From: Nocardioides aurantiacus
GTDB taxonomy: Bacteria; Actinomycetota; Actinomycetes; Propionibacteriales; Nocardioidaceae
Assembly (NCBI RefSeq): GCF_003752505.1
Contig: NZ_RKHO01000001.1
Span: 558,001-622,000, forward strand
Direction of reading: 5' to 3'
DNA length: 64,000 nt
The translations under genes were made by a program, and so were the position numbers. Shown here one piece after another: positions 21,816 to 31,083 of the stretch. Every line of letters begins with the position of its first letter. The stretch's first letter is position 1. The notes under the pieces are model-generated. The model was not told the origin of the DNA, searched no databases, and was given only the letters and a program-made list of their open reading frames with translations.

Positions 21816-22985
21816 TCAGCCTGCCACCGGCGGCGCGGGCACGACCCCGTCCGCCTCGAGCCGGTCGAAGAGGTCGAGGAAGGCGTCGAGGGTGACGCGG
21901 TGGCCGGTGAAGCCGGCGCGGCGGCTGCGGGCCAGGTCGGTCAGGCACTCCATCTCGCGACCCAGGTCGCCGTCGGTGTGCCACCACGAGGCGACGCGGT
22001 CGACGTCGGTCTCGCGCAGGCCCTCGCGCTCGGCGATCGCGCGCCAGGTCGGGGCGGCGTCGGTCATCTGCTCCTCGAGCGGGCGCGGCGCGTCGGCGTA
22101 CCCCTCCGGGCGTACGCCGAGCCGCTCGGCCAGCTGCGGCCACAGCCAGCGCCAGCGGAAGACGTCGCCGTTCGCGACGTTGAAGGCGGTGTCGGCCGCC
22201 GCCGGGGTGGTCGCCGCCCAGTGCAGCTGCTCGGCCAGCAGGTCGGCGTCGGTCATGTCGGTGACGCCGTCCCACTGCGTCTGCGAGCCCGGGAACACGA
22301 ACGGCCGGTCGAGCTCGCGGCAGATCGCGGCGTACGCCGCCAGGGTCTGGCCCATGTTCATCGCGTTGCCCAGCGCGGCACCGATGATGGTGTGCGCGCG
22401 GTGGACGCTCCAGGTGAAGCCGTCGCGCTCGGCGGCGGCGAACAGCTCGTCCTCCTGGGCGTAGTAGAAGTTCTTGTGGGGCAGCCGCTCCTCGTCCTCG
22501 TGGAACGGCGTGTCCGGCACCTCGCCCTGGCCGTAGGCCTCGAACGGGCCGAGGTAGTGCTTGAGGCCGGTCAGCAGCGCCACGTGGCGCACCGACCCGC
22601 CCCCGCGGACGGCGTCGAGCACGTCGCGCACCATCCCGGCGTTGACGCGGATGTTCTCGTCCTCGGAGTCCTGGCGGGCCCAGGCGGTGAGGAAGACGTG
22701 GGTGGGCCGGTGGTCGGCCAGGGCGGCGCGCAGCTCCTCGGCGTCGGTCAGGTCGGCCTGCACCGTCTCCACGGCCTCCAGGCCGGGCAGCTCGCGGCCG
22801 CTGCGGGACAGGCCGAGCACGTGCCAGCCGGCGCCGACGAGGCGGGCGGACAGCGCGGCGCCGGAGATGCCGGTGGCACCCACGACGAGCGCGGTCGCCC
22901 CGGCCGGCGACGGGTCGGTCGCGGGAGTCGAGCCGGGGGTGGAGCCGGGGGTGGTGGAGGTCGAGGGCGCGCCGGAGGAAGTCAC
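21816..22985 (-). CDS. PRISE-family NAD(P)H reductase (extended SDR)
   Basis: 389-residue NAD(P)-binding enzyme. After a 28-residue Ser/Thr/Pro-rich leader comes the Rossmann motif VVGATGISGAAL. The segments LLTGLKHYLGPFEAYG and NFYYAQEDELF are signatures of the progesterone 5-beta-reductase/iridoid synthase (PRISE) family, where the YY segment supplies the catalytic tyrosine. Family members reduce activated C=C bonds; the substrate here is unknown. The GTG start is tentative because the leader is low-complexity. Operon with the downstream acyl-CoA dehydrogenase. Confidence 0.88.
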   Translation of the reverse strand: MTSSGAPSTSTTPGSTPGSTPATDPSPAGATALVVGATGISGAALSARLVGAGWHVLGLSRSGRELPGLEAVETVQADLTDAEELRAALADHRPTHVFLTAWARQDSEDENIRVNAGMVRDVLDAVRGGGSVRHVALLTGLKHYLGPFEAYGQGEVPDTPFHEDEERLPHKNFYYAQEDELFAAAERDGFTWSVHRAHTIIGAALGNAMNMGQTLAAYAAICRELDRPFVFPGSQTQWDGVTDMTDADLLAEQLHWAATTPAAADTAFNVANGDVFRWRWLWPQLAERLGVRPEGYADAPRPLEEQMTDAAPTWRAIAEREGLRETDVDRVASWWHTDGDLGREMECLTDLARSRRAGFTGHRVTLDAFLDLFDRLEADGVVPAPPVAG

Positions 22986-23285
22986 GGACCGACGTTAGGC
23001 GCACCATCCAACGTTCCAGGGGTACGATGAGGCGCAGAGCAGCCGTCTCGACGGCTGCGGTCCCACCCGGAGGTGGCCCGTCGTGGCCCGACCCGGAGGC
23101 CGCCCAGGCCACGCGAGCAGCAGCGTGGGGACCGATCCAGCAGGAAGCGGACGCCCGCCGTCCGCCGCAGATCCGCCGCACCAGGGCCTCGACCGCGGAC
23201 CCGGTGCGTCACCGGGGCCGCTCCGCAGCAGCCCCGGACCGGGCTCGTCGAGGTGGCGTACCCGGGCACACGACAGGAGGAACCT
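22986..23285 (+). other. 300-base gap: divergent promoter region and long helicase leader
   Basis: A TAnnnT -10 (TACGAT, 23023-23028) would start a + strand transcript about 250 bases ahead of the helicase GTG. Just after it lies a hairpin with 8-bp arms at 23038-23057 (GCAGCCGT/ACGGCTGC, loop CTCG). The rest is GC-rich, with no gene that I can support and no recognised riboswitch. A strong AGGAGG at 23275-23280 precedes the helicase start. Confidence 0.5.
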
Positions 23286-25427
23286 GTGGCTCGAGGAGGC
23301 CAGCGCCAGAACGGCGCCCGCCGAGGCACGCAGCAGCGACGGCGCACGCGTGCGGTCGACAACGAGGGCATCATCCCCGTGCTCGCGCGCACCGTCCGCG
23401 AGGTCGAGAACGCCGTCGGCCGCGGCTCGGTGATGTCGTCGGTCCGCAGCAAGTTCCAGGTCGTCGCCCTCCTCGCCCGCGAGGAGCGCACCCGCGTCAA
23501 GACCGACCCCGACCTCAACGAGTCGCGCCGCGGCGAGCAGCTCAAGCGCCTCGACGGCATCGCCACCATCCTCGCCACGACCGCCGCCCGCGACAGCACG
23601 CTGTTCACCCTGCTCGACGAGAACGCCGAGGTCAGCGAGTCGGCCAAGGTGCTGATGCGCGAGATGCTCGAGGAGGCCGGCCTCGAGGCCCCCGAGGAGC
23701 CCGAGCCCCAGGTCGACGACGTCGTCCTGCCCGCCACGCACCGTCAGGTGGTGCCGCAGTCGGTGGTCTCCCGCCAGCTCGCGAACCCCTTCCTCGTCCC
23801 CGACTTCACCAATGCCCGGCAGGTCCGCACCCAGGCTCGCCGGCTCGCCGGCTGGGAGCTGCTCGGCCCGCTGTTCCGCTCCTTCGAGTACGCCGGCGCC
23901 GGCGCGTCCGCCTGCATGGCGCTGCCCGACCTCGAGGCCGACCCGGGGGCGTTCCAGGCGCCCGACGGCCTCGAGCTGATGCCCCACCAGGCCCAGCTCG
24001 TCGCCTCCGCCGCCGGCGGCCACCGCACCTTCCTGCTCGCCGACGAGCCCGGCCTAGGCAAGACCGCGCAGGCGCTGCTCGCCGCGCAGGCCGCCGACGC
24101 GTTCCCGCTGCTCGTCGTGGTGCCCAACGTGGTCAAGACCAACTGGGCCCGCGAGGCCGGCCTCTGGACCCCCGCCCGCCCGGCCACCGTGATCCACGGC
24201 GACGGCCGCGACATCGACGGGTTCGCCGACATCGTGGTCGTCAACTACGAGGTGCTCGACCGCCACGTCGGCTGGCTGGGCGAGTTCGGCTTCCGTGGCA
24301 TGGTCGTCGACGAGGCGCACTTCATCAAGAACAAGCAGTCGCAGCGCTCGCAGCACGTGCTGCACCTGTCGGAGAAGATCCGGGCCCGGGCCGGTCGGCC
24401 GCTGCTGATGGCGCTCACCGGCACCCCGCTGATCAACGACATCGAGGACTTCCAGGCGATCTGGGAGTTCCTCGGGTGGATCAACGACAAGGTCCCGCTC
24501 GGCGACCTCATGGAGTCGTTGGAGGAGACCGGCCTGACCCCCCAGGACCCCGGTTTCTACCCGGCCGCGCGGCAGAGCGTGGTCGACCAGGGCATCGTGC
24601 GCCGTCGCAAGGTCGACGTCGCCGCCGACATCCCCGCCCGTCGCGTGGCCGACCTGCCGGTCGAGCTCGACGACGAGGCCGGCCGCTCGATCCGCGAGGC
24701 CGAGCGCGAGCTGGCCCGCCGGCTCGTGGGTCGCTACGAGAGCGCGATGGCCACGCGGTCCTCGGGCCGCACCGGCGAGGGCATCGACCACGACCTGGTC
24801 CGTCGCGTCGCCCAGTGGGAGCGCGAGGACGGCAGCAGCGAGGGCGGCGAGAACGTCTTCGGGATGCTGCGCCGCATCGGCCAGGCCAAGGCGGGCCTGG
24901 CGGCCGACTACGCCGCCCAGCTGGCGCGCAGCGTCGGCAAGGTCGTCTTCTTCGCCAAGCACGTCGACGTGATGGACCAGGCCGCCGAGGTCTTCACCAA
25001 GCGCGGCCTGCGCTACTCCTCGGTGCGCGGCGACCAGACCACCAAGCACCGCCAGGAGCAGATCGACGCCTTCGTCAACGACCCCGACGTCAGCATCGCC
25101 GTGTGCTCGCTGACGGCCGCGGGCGTCGGCCTCAACCTGCAGGTCGCGTCCAACCTGGTGCTGGCCGAGCTGTCGTGGACCGACGCCGAGCAGACGCAGG
25201 CGATCGACCGCGTCCACCGCATCGGCCAGGAGGAGCCGGTCACCGCCTGGCGCATCATCGCCACGCAGACCATCGACACCCGCATCGCCGAGGTCATCGA
25301 CCGCAAGGCCGGCCTCGCCGCCCGTGCGCTCGACGGCGCCGGCGAGGACGTCGTCACCTCCGTCGACGTGCAGCTCGAGGCCCTCGTCACCCTGCTCACC
25401 GACGCCCTGGAGGAGCAGGCCGCCTGA
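23286..25427 (+). CDS. SNF2-family DNA helicase/translocase
   Basis: 713-residue SWI2/SNF2-type ATPase. The N-terminal 200 residues are family-unspecific and basic at the start. The helicase core begins at LMPHQAQLVASAAGG. It has Walker A DEPGLGKTAQAL, motif II VVDEAHFIKN, motif III MALTGTPLIND, and in the second lobe GLNLQVASNLVLAELSW and QAIDRVHRIGQ. Probably acts on DNA in remodelling or repair; no partner domain identifies the pathway. GTG start is decided by an AGGAGG 6 bases upstream. Confidence 0.92.
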   Translation: MARGGQRQNGARRGTQQRRRTRAVDNEGIIPVLARTVREVENAVGRGSVMSSVRSKFQVVALLAREERTRVKTDPDLNESRRGEQLKRLDGIATILATTAARDSTLFTLLDENAEVSESAKVLMREMLEEAGLEAPEEPEPQVDDVVLPATHRQVVPQSVVSRQLANPFLVPDFTNARQVRTQARRLAGWELLGPLFRSFEYAGAGASACMALPDLEADPGAFQAPDGLELMPHQAQLVASAAGGHRTFLLADEPGLGKTAQALLAAQAADAFPLLVVVPNVVKTNWAREAGLWTPARPATVIHGDGRDIDGFADIVVVNYEVLDRHVGWLGEFGFRGMVVDEAHFIKNKQSQRSQHVLHLSEKIRARAGRPLLMALTGTPLINDIEDFQAIWEFLGWINDKVPLGDLMESLEETGLTPQDPGFYPAARQSVVDQGIVRRRKVDVAADIPARRVADLPVELDDEAGRSIREAERELARRLVGRYESAMATRSSGRTGEGIDHDLVRRVAQWEREDGSSEGGENVFGMLRRIGQAKAGLAADYAAQLARSVGKVVFFAKHVDVMDQAAEVFTKRGLRYSSVRGDQTTKHRQEQIDAFVNDPDVSIAVCSLTAAGVGLNLQVASNLVLAELSWTDAEQTQAIDRVHRIGQEEPVTAWRIIATQTIDTRIAEVIDRKAGLAARALDGAGEDVVTSVDVQLEALVTLLTDALEEQAA

Positions 25428-25445
25428 CGCCGACCTCGGCTCTCG

Positions 25446-26372
25446 CTAGGGGGTGAGGAACTCCAGGAGCGCGGTCGTGGTGGCCTCCGGGGCCTCCTCG
25501 GGGAGGAAGTGGCCGCAGTCGAGGGAGCGGGCGGTGACGTCGGCGGCGTACTCCTGCCACACCGCCTCCACGTCGTACGCCGCACCGACGAACCCCCGCG
25601 CGCCCCACAGCACGAGCAGCGGGGCCTCGACGCGGCGGCCCGCCGCCGCGTCGGCGTCGTCGAGCGCGAGGTCGACGGTGACCGCGGCGCGGTAGTCCTC
25701 GCAGCTGGCGTGGACGACGGCCGGGTCGGAGAAGCAGCGGACGTACTCCGCGAGCGCGGCCTCGTCGAACGCGCCCGGCACCGCCGACCAGGCGTCCAGC
25801 TTGGCGCGCAGGTAGCCGCCGGGGTCCGACCCGATCAGCCGCTCGGGCAGGTCGTTCTCCTGGCTGAGGAAGAACCAGTGCTCGTAGGTGCGCGCGAGCG
25901 CGAGGTCGACGTGGTGCAGCACGTGCCGGGTCGGTGCGACGTCGAGCACCGCGGCCCGGGTGACGGCCTCGGGGTGGTCCAGGCACAGCCGGTGGGTCAC
26001 GCGCGCGCCGCGGTCGTGACCCACGACGGCGAACCGCTCGTGCCCCAGCGCGCGCATCAGCCCGACCTGGTCGGCGGCCATCGCCCGCTTGGAGTACGCC
26101 GCGTGGGTGGACGACCCGGCCGCGTCACCGGCCGCACCACCGGGCTCGTCGGCGGGCCGGTCGCTGTCGCCGTAGCCGCGCAGGTCGGCCAGCACCACGG
26201 TGTGCCGCTTGGCCAGGACCGGGGCGACCCGGTGCCACATCACGTGGGTCTGCGGGTAGCCGTGGAGCAGCAGCACCGGCGGCCCCGACCCGGCGGTCCG
26301 GGCGTGCACCCGGACGCCGTCCACGTCGACGTCGACGGTCGCGAAGCCGCTCAGGGAGTCCACGGGGCTCAT
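25446..26372 (-). CDS. Alpha/beta hydrolase (haloacetate dehalogenase/epoxide hydrolase type)
   Basis: 308 residues. The order of motifs is that of fluoroacetate dehalogenase-like hydrolases: LLHGYPQTHVMWHRVAP (oxyanion region), ADLRGYGDSDRP, VVGHDRGARV with the nucleophile Asp, the DHPEAVTRAAVLD segment, and the catalytic His in LDCGHFLPEEAP. The Asp nucleophile separates it from Ser esterases. Substrate not known. Its ATG overlaps the stop of the histidine kinase gene by 4 bases, so the two are co-transcribed. Confidence 0.9.
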   Translation of the reverse strand: MSPVDSLSGFATVDVDVDGVRVHARTAGSGPPVLLLHGYPQTHVMWHRVAPVLAKRHTVVLADLRGYGDSDRPADEPGGAAGDAAGSSTHAAYSKRAMAADQVGLMRALGHERFAVVGHDRGARVTHRLCLDHPEAVTRAAVLDVAPTRHVLHHVDLALARTYEHWFFLSQENDLPERLIGSDPGGYLRAKLDAWSAVPGAFDEAALAEYVRCFSDPAVVHASCEDYRAAVTVDLALDDADAAAGRRVEAPLLVLWGARGFVGAAYDVEAVWQEYAADVTARSLDCGHFLPEEAPEATTTALLEFLTP

Positions 26373-27604
26373 CCTGCCGGGAGCAGGACACGGAAGCTGC
26401 TGCCCGTGCCGGGAGAGCTCGACGCCTCCAGCCGACCGCCCATGAGGTCGACCAGCTCGCGGCAGATGGCCAGCCCCAGACCGGCGCCGCCGTGGCGACG
26501 CGTCTGGGAGGAGTCGAGCTGGCTGAACGGCTCGAAGAGCGACTCCAGCAGGTCCGTCGGGATGCCGGCCCCGGTGTCGCGGACCTCGAAGCGCACGGCC
26601 GGCGCGGCGGGTCCGGCCTCGTCCAGGACGGCTGTCGCGGGCGAGGCCAGGATGGCGATCTCGCCGTCCTCGGTGAACTTCACGGCGTTGCCGACGAGGT
26701 TGGTCAGCACCTGCGAGAGCCGCGCGGGGTCGGCGACGAGTGGGGGGAGGTCGGCCGCGACCTCGCAGCGCAGTCGCAGGCCGCGGCGTACGGCGAGGGG
26801 CTCGGCCCAGGCCCGCAGGTCCTCGACGATGTCGGCCACCGCGAGCTCGACGGGGTCCAGCCGGAGCCGGCCGGCCTCGAGCCGGGAGATGTCGAGGATG
26901 TCGTTGACGAGGAGCAGCAGCCGCTCCCCGGAGCGGTGGACGACGTCGACGAGGTGGCGCTGCTCCTCGTCGAGCTCGCCGTCGGCCAGCAGCTCGGTCG
27001 CACCGAGCACGCTCGTCAGCGGCGTACGGACCTCGTGGCTCATGTTGGCCAGGAACATGGTCTTGGCGCTCGCCGCCTCCTCGGCCGTGCGCCGGGCCTC
27101 CTCGAGGTCGCGCATCATGGCGTTCTCGCGGGTCATGTCCTCGGCCACGCCGTGGAGCCCGACGACCTCGCCGTCGATCACGACCGGCACCAGCGCCACG
27201 TTGAGCTCCATCACCTCGCCGGCGGAGCTGCGGATCCGGGTGTGCAGCTTCTGCGACTCCCGGCCCAGCGCGCCCTCGAAGGCGGCGACGGCGTCGGGCA
27301 GCGCCTCGGCCAGCAGGATCTCGTCGAACCGCATCGTGAGCAGCACCTCGAGGGAGAAGCCGCTCAGCTCGACCGTGACCGCGTTGGCGTCCTGGAACCG
27401 GCCCTCGGGGTCGAGGGAGAACGTCGCGTGCGGGTTGTCGAAGAACAGCGCCCGGTAGCGCTCGGTGCTCTCCCGCAGCGCCTCCGCGTCCGGGGAGACG
27501 CCCTGGGGAACGCCCTGGGGCACGTCGGGGGAGTCGTCGGGGGACGCCTCCGGCGAGCGTGCTCCCGGCCCGCCCGCGGGCCCCTCACGTCCTGGCACCG
27601 TCAC
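26369..27604 (-). CDS. PAS-domain sensor histidine kinase
   Basis: Soluble hybrid-less histidine kinase of about 411 residues. A PAS domain (about 40-150, YRALFFDNPHATFSLDPEGR) is followed by a coiled linker, then HisKA with the phospho-acceptor His in NMSHEVRTPLTSVL, and HATPase with N box LVGNAVKFTEDG, G1 DTGAGIP, F box EPFSQLD and G2 GGAGLGLAI. No transmembrane segment, so it senses a cytoplasmic signal. No response regulator gene is adjacent. GTG at 27604 is preferred over the ATG at 27649 because an AGGAAGG lies ahead of it and a 9-bp inverted repeat lies between the two. Confidence 0.9.
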   Translation of the reverse strand: MTVPGREGPAGGPGARSPEASPDDSPDVPQGVPQGVSPDAEALRESTERYRALFFDNPHATFSLDPEGRFQDANAVTVELSGFSLEVLLTMRFDEILLAEALPDAVAAFEGALGRESQKLHTRIRSSAGEVMELNVALVPVVIDGEVVGLHGVAEDMTRENAMMRDLEEARRTAEEAASAKTMFLANMSHEVRTPLTSVLGATELLADGELDEEQRHLVDVVHRSGERLLLLVNDILDISRLEAGRLRLDPVELAVADIVEDLRAWAEPLAVRRGLRLRCEVAADLPPLVADPARLSQVLTNLVGNAVKFTEDGEIAILASPATAVLDEAGPAAPAVRFEVRDTGAGIPTDLLESLFEPFSQLDSSQTRRHGGAGLGLAICRELVDLMGGRLEASSSPGTGSSFRVLLPAG

Positions 27605-27620
27605 GTGCGTCGGCCCCTTC

Positions 27621-27659
27621 CTGTCACGACCGTGTCGCGGCCAGGGCACATCGTGACAG
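27621..27659. promoter_or_regulatory. Inverted repeat between histidine kinase and beta-glucosidase genes
   Basis: CTGTCACGA (27621-27629) and its exact complement TCGTGACAG (27651-27659), 21 bases apart, centre to centre about 30 bases. The place between two divergent genes fits a regulator site, but no known consensus is recognised. Confidence 0.4.
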
Positions 27660-27762
27660 AAGCGGGCAGACCTCGCACCGCCCCTCTCGTCCCGTGGGCG
27701 CGCTAGCGTCGGCAGCCCCCGTCCGGGACGCCTCGGCGCCCCCTGGCCCCCTGGAGGAACCC

Positions 27763-30036
27763 GTGACCCAGCTCGACGTCGACGACGTGCTGCCCCAGCT
27801 CACGCTCGAGGAGAAGGTCTCGCTGGTGATGGGCGGCGACTTCTGGCACACCGCCGCGGTGGAGCGTCTCGGCGTCCCGCGGGTGATGGTGGCCGACGGT
27901 CCGCACGGCCTGCGGATGCAGCCCGACGAGGGCGACCACGCCGGCATCGGCGGCAGCCTGCCCGCCACCTGCTTCCCGCCGGCCGCCGGCCTCGCGTCGT
28001 CGTGGGACCGCGGCCTGCTGGCCGAGGTCGGCGCCGCGCTGGCCCACGAGGCCCGTGAGCAGGGCGTCTCGGTGGTGCTCGGCCCGGGGGTCAACATCAA
28101 GCGGTCACCGCTGTGCGGGCGCAACTTCGAGTACCTCTCCGAGGACCCCCACCTCGCCGGCGAGCTCGCCCTCGCGCTCGTCCAGGAGCTCCAGGCGGGC
28201 GGGGTCGGCACCTCGGTGAAGCACTTCGCCGCCAACAACCAGGAGGACGACCGGCTGCGGGTCAGCGCCGAGGTCGACGAGCGGACGCTGCGCGAGATCT
28301 ACCTGCCCGCCTTCGAGCGGGTGGTGACCGGGGCGCAGCCGTGGACGGTGATGTGCGCCTACAACAAGGTCAACGGGACCTACGCCTCGGAGCACCACTG
28401 GCTGCTCACCGAGGTGCTGCGCGGGGAGTGGGGCTTCGAGGGCGTCGTGGTCTCCGACTGGGGCGCCGTCCACGACCGCGTCGCGGCGCTGGCGGCCGGC
28501 CTGGACCTGGAGATGCCGCCGCAGGTCGGGGTCAGCGACACCGCGCTGCTCGACGCCGCCCGCTCGCACCGGCTGCCGCCCGAGGTCCTGGACCTGGGCG
28601 CCCGCCGCGTCCTGGAGCTCGTACGTCGCGCCCAGCCGACGCTCGATGCCGCCGGCGACACCCCCGCGTCGGCCACCCGCACCGAGGAGCACCACGCGCT
28701 GGCCCGTCGCGCCGCGGCCGCCTCGGCGGTGCTGCTGCGCAACGAGGGCGGCCTGCTGCCGCTGGACCCCGACGCGAGAGGGGTGGTGGCCGTCCTGGGG
28801 GCGTTCGCGACCGAGCCGCGCTACCAGGGCGCCGGCAGCTCGCAGGTCAGCCCGACCCGCGTCGACGTCCCGCTGGAGGAGCTGCGCGCGGCCCTCCCGG
28901 GGGCGCAGGTGGAGCACGCCGCGGGGTTCGCCCTCGACGGCGAGCCCGACGAGGCGCTGCTGACCGAGGCCCGCGACCTCGCCGCGCGCGCCGACACCGT
29001 GGTGCTGTGCCTGGGCCTGCCCGCGGCCGCGGAGTCCGAGGGCTTCGACCGCACCCACCTCGAGCTGCCCGCCGACCAGCTCGCGCTGCTCGACGCCGTC
29101 GCGCGGGTGCACGACCGCGTGGTCGTCGTGCTCGCCAACGGCTCGGTCGTGCGGGTCTCGGACTGGGAGCACCGGGTCGGCGCGGTGCTGGAGTGCTGGC
29201 TCGGGGGCCAGGCCGCCGGCGGCGGTCTCGCCGACCTGCTCACCGGTCGCGTCACCCCCGCGGGCAAGCTCGCCGAGACGGTGCCGCTGCGGCTGCAGGA
29301 CACCCCCTCCTACCTCGCCTTCCCGGGCGACTCCCAGGTGGTGCGCTACGGCGAGGGGCTCTTCGTCGGCTACCGCGGCTTCGACGCCCGTGAGCAGGAG
29401 GTCAGCCACCCGTTCGGGTTCGGCCTGTCCTACACGACCTTCGCGCTGGCCGAGCCGCGCGTCGAGGTGACCGGCAGCGTCGCCGGCGGCGACCTCGACG
29501 TCGTGGTCCGGGTCGCGGTGACCAACACCGGCGAGCGTGCCGGCGCCGAGGTCGTCCAGCTCTACGTCGCGGCGCCGGACGCCACGGTGACGCGACCGCA
29601 GCGCGAGCTCAAGGGCTTCGACCGGGTCGCGCTGCAGCCGGGGGAGACGGGCGAGGCGGTGCTGCACCTCGACCAGCGCTCCTTCTCCCACTGGTCGGAG
29701 CTGCACCGGCGCTGGGCGGTGGAGGCGGGCGACTTCGTGCTGCACGTCGGCACCTCCTCGCGCGACCTGCCGCACGCGACCACGCTGCACCTCGACGCCC
29801 CGTCGCTGGCAGCGCCGCTGGGGCCCGGCTCCACGCTGCACGAGTGGCTGGCCGACGACCGGGGCCGCACCCTGCTGGCCGAGCTGTTCGAGCAGCAGGG
29901 CGGCGGCGGGATCCTGGCGGACGAGCACATGGTCTCGGTGATTGGCACGATGCCGCTCACCACGCTGGCCGGGTTCGGCACCGCGGGCCTGGACCACGCG
30001 GGGCTGCGCGGGCTGGTGGAGCGGCTCGACCGGTAG
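27763..30036 (+). CDS. Glycoside hydrolase family 3 beta-glucosidase
   Basis: 757 residues, cytosolic (no signal peptide). N-terminal TIM-barrel domain with LTLEEKVSLVMGGDFWHT, VADGPHGLR, SVKHFAANNQEDDR and the nucleophile Asp in VVSDWGAVHDR. Then the alpha/beta sandwich domain, and a C-terminal fibronectin-III-like domain (YTTFALAEPRVEV to VVQLYVAAPDATVTRPQRELKGF). GTG start with a GGAGG ribosome site at 27753-27757. Predicted to release beta-linked glucose or related sugars from oligosaccharides or glycosides. Confidence 0.95.
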   Translation: MTQLDVDDVLPQLTLEEKVSLVMGGDFWHTAAVERLGVPRVMVADGPHGLRMQPDEGDHAGIGGSLPATCFPPAAGLASSWDRGLLAEVGAALAHEAREQGVSVVLGPGVNIKRSPLCGRNFEYLSEDPHLAGELALALVQELQAGGVGTSVKHFAANNQEDDRLRVSAEVDERTLREIYLPAFERVVTGAQPWTVMCAYNKVNGTYASEHHWLLTEVLRGEWGFEGVVVSDWGAVHDRVAALAAGLDLEMPPQVGVSDTALLDAARSHRLPPEVLDLGARRVLELVRRAQPTLDAAGDTPASATRTEEHHALARRAAAASAVLLRNEGGLLPLDPDARGVVAVLGAFATEPRYQGAGSSQVSPTRVDVPLEELRAALPGAQVEHAAGFALDGEPDEALLTEARDLAARADTVVLCLGLPAAAESEGFDRTHLELPADQLALLDAVARVHDRVVVVLANGSVVRVSDWEHRVGAVLECWLGGQAAGGGLADLLTGRVTPAGKLAETVPLRLQDTPSYLAFPGDSQVVRYGEGLFVGYRGFDAREQEVSHPFGFGLSYTTFALAEPRVEVTGSVAGGDLDVVVRVAVTNTGERAGAEVVQLYVAAPDATVTRPQRELKGFDRVALQPGETGEAVLHLDQRSFSHWSELHRRWAVEAGDFVLHVGTSSRDLPHATTLHLDAPSLAAPLGPGSTLHEWLADDRGRTLLAELFEQQGGGGILADEHMVSVIGTMPLTTLAGFGTAGLDHAGLRGLVERLDR

Positions 30037-30039
30037 CGG

Positions 30040-30990
30040 TCAGGCGGGGCCGAGGCCGGCCGCGAAGGCGGGGGCGGCGGCCGACCCGAACAGTCCCGGG
30101 AGCCCGCCGGTGTGCAGCAGCACGGTGCGCTCGCCGCGGCGTACGTCCCCCTCGGCGACGGCCGCGACCAGCCCCGCCAGCGCCCGACCGGTGTAGACGG
30201 GGTCGAGCACGACGCCCTCGGTGCGCGCCGCCAGCACGAGGGCGTCGCGCACGGGCTGCGGGAGCGTGGAGTAGCCCTCGCCCACCTGGTCGAGGCGCAG
30301 CCGCAGCCCGCCCGTGAGGTCGGCGCCCAGCGCCTCCGCGAGCCGCCGGACGCGCACCTCGGGGTCGCTGGTCGCGCCGGTGTCCACGCCCAGGACGCGG
30401 TCGGTGCCCAGCGCGGCGAGCAGGCCCGCCATGGTGCCGCCGGAGCCGACGGCGACCACGACGTGGGCCGCGTCGGGCACCTGCTCGAGCAGCTCGCGCC
30501 CCGCGTCGGCGTACGCCTGGGCGCCGACGGCGTTGGAGCCGCCGTAGGGCACGAGGTACGCCGCGTCGCCGAGCTCGGCGACCCGCTCCTCGGCCCGCCG
30601 CTCCAGGCCGGGGGTGTCGACCGCGCCGGCCCAGTGCAGCCGGGCGCCGAGCAGGTGGTCGAGCAGCAGGTTGCCGCTCGGGGGTGCGTCGGGGGCCTCG
30701 CCCGCGAGCACGAGCTCCACGGCGAGCCCCAACCGGGCGCCGGCGGCCGCGGTCAGCCGCGCGTGGTTGCTCTGCGCGGCGCCGGTGGTGACCAGGGTGG
30801 TCGCGCCGCGGGCGAGCGCCTCGGCGGTGGTCCGCTCCAGCTTGCGGACCTTGTTGCCCCCGCCGCCCAGGCCGAGCAGGTCGTCGCGCTTGACCACGAG
30901 GTCGGTCTCGTCCAGACCCAGGGCCCGGGCGAGACGGGGTGCCGGCTCGACGGGGGTGGGGTAGCTGCCCAGGACGGTGCGTTCGACCAT
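30040..30990 (-). CDS. D-cysteine desulfhydrase/ACC deaminase-like PLP enzyme
   Basis: PLP fold-type II enzyme of 316 residues. The PLP lysine lies in GGGGNKVRKLE and the substrate loop in TTGAAQSNHARLTAAAG. The phosphate loop is VAVGSGGTMAGLLAAL and LLHTGGLPGLF closes the protein. The pattern is that of D-cysteine desulfhydrase/1-aminocyclopropane-1-carboxylate deaminase; the two activities cannot be separated by eye. The ATG lies 6 bases behind a CAGGGT -10-like motif on the minus strand, so translation may be leaderless. Convergent with the GH3 gene with a 3-base gap. Confidence 0.9.
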   Translation of the reverse strand: MVERTVLGSYPTPVEPAPRLARALGLDETDLVVKRDDLLGLGGGGNKVRKLERTTAEALARGATTLVTTGAAQSNHARLTAAAGARLGLAVELVLAGEAPDAPPSGNLLLDHLLGARLHWAGAVDTPGLERRAEERVAELGDAAYLVPYGGSNAVGAQAYADAGRELLEQVPDAAHVVVAVGSGGTMAGLLAALGTDRVLGVDTGATSDPEVRVRRLAEALGADLTGGLRLRLDQVGEGYSTLPQPVRDALVLAARTEGVVLDPVYTGRALAGLVAAVAEGDVRRGERTVLLHTGGLPGLFGSAAAPAFAAGLGPA

Positions 30991-31083
30991 GGCCCGACCC
31001 TGGCACAGGGCGTACGCTCGCGGGTGAGGGCCGTCTCGCCCGTCCCGTCGGGACCGGAGCGCGGGCAGCCAGGAGTTGGTCCC

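Noticed and set aside
23027-23285. Possible leader peptide or N-terminal extension of the helicase
   Set aside because: Open frames exist, but their translations are Arg/Pro/Ala-rich. The AGGAGG before GTG 23286 marks the real start.
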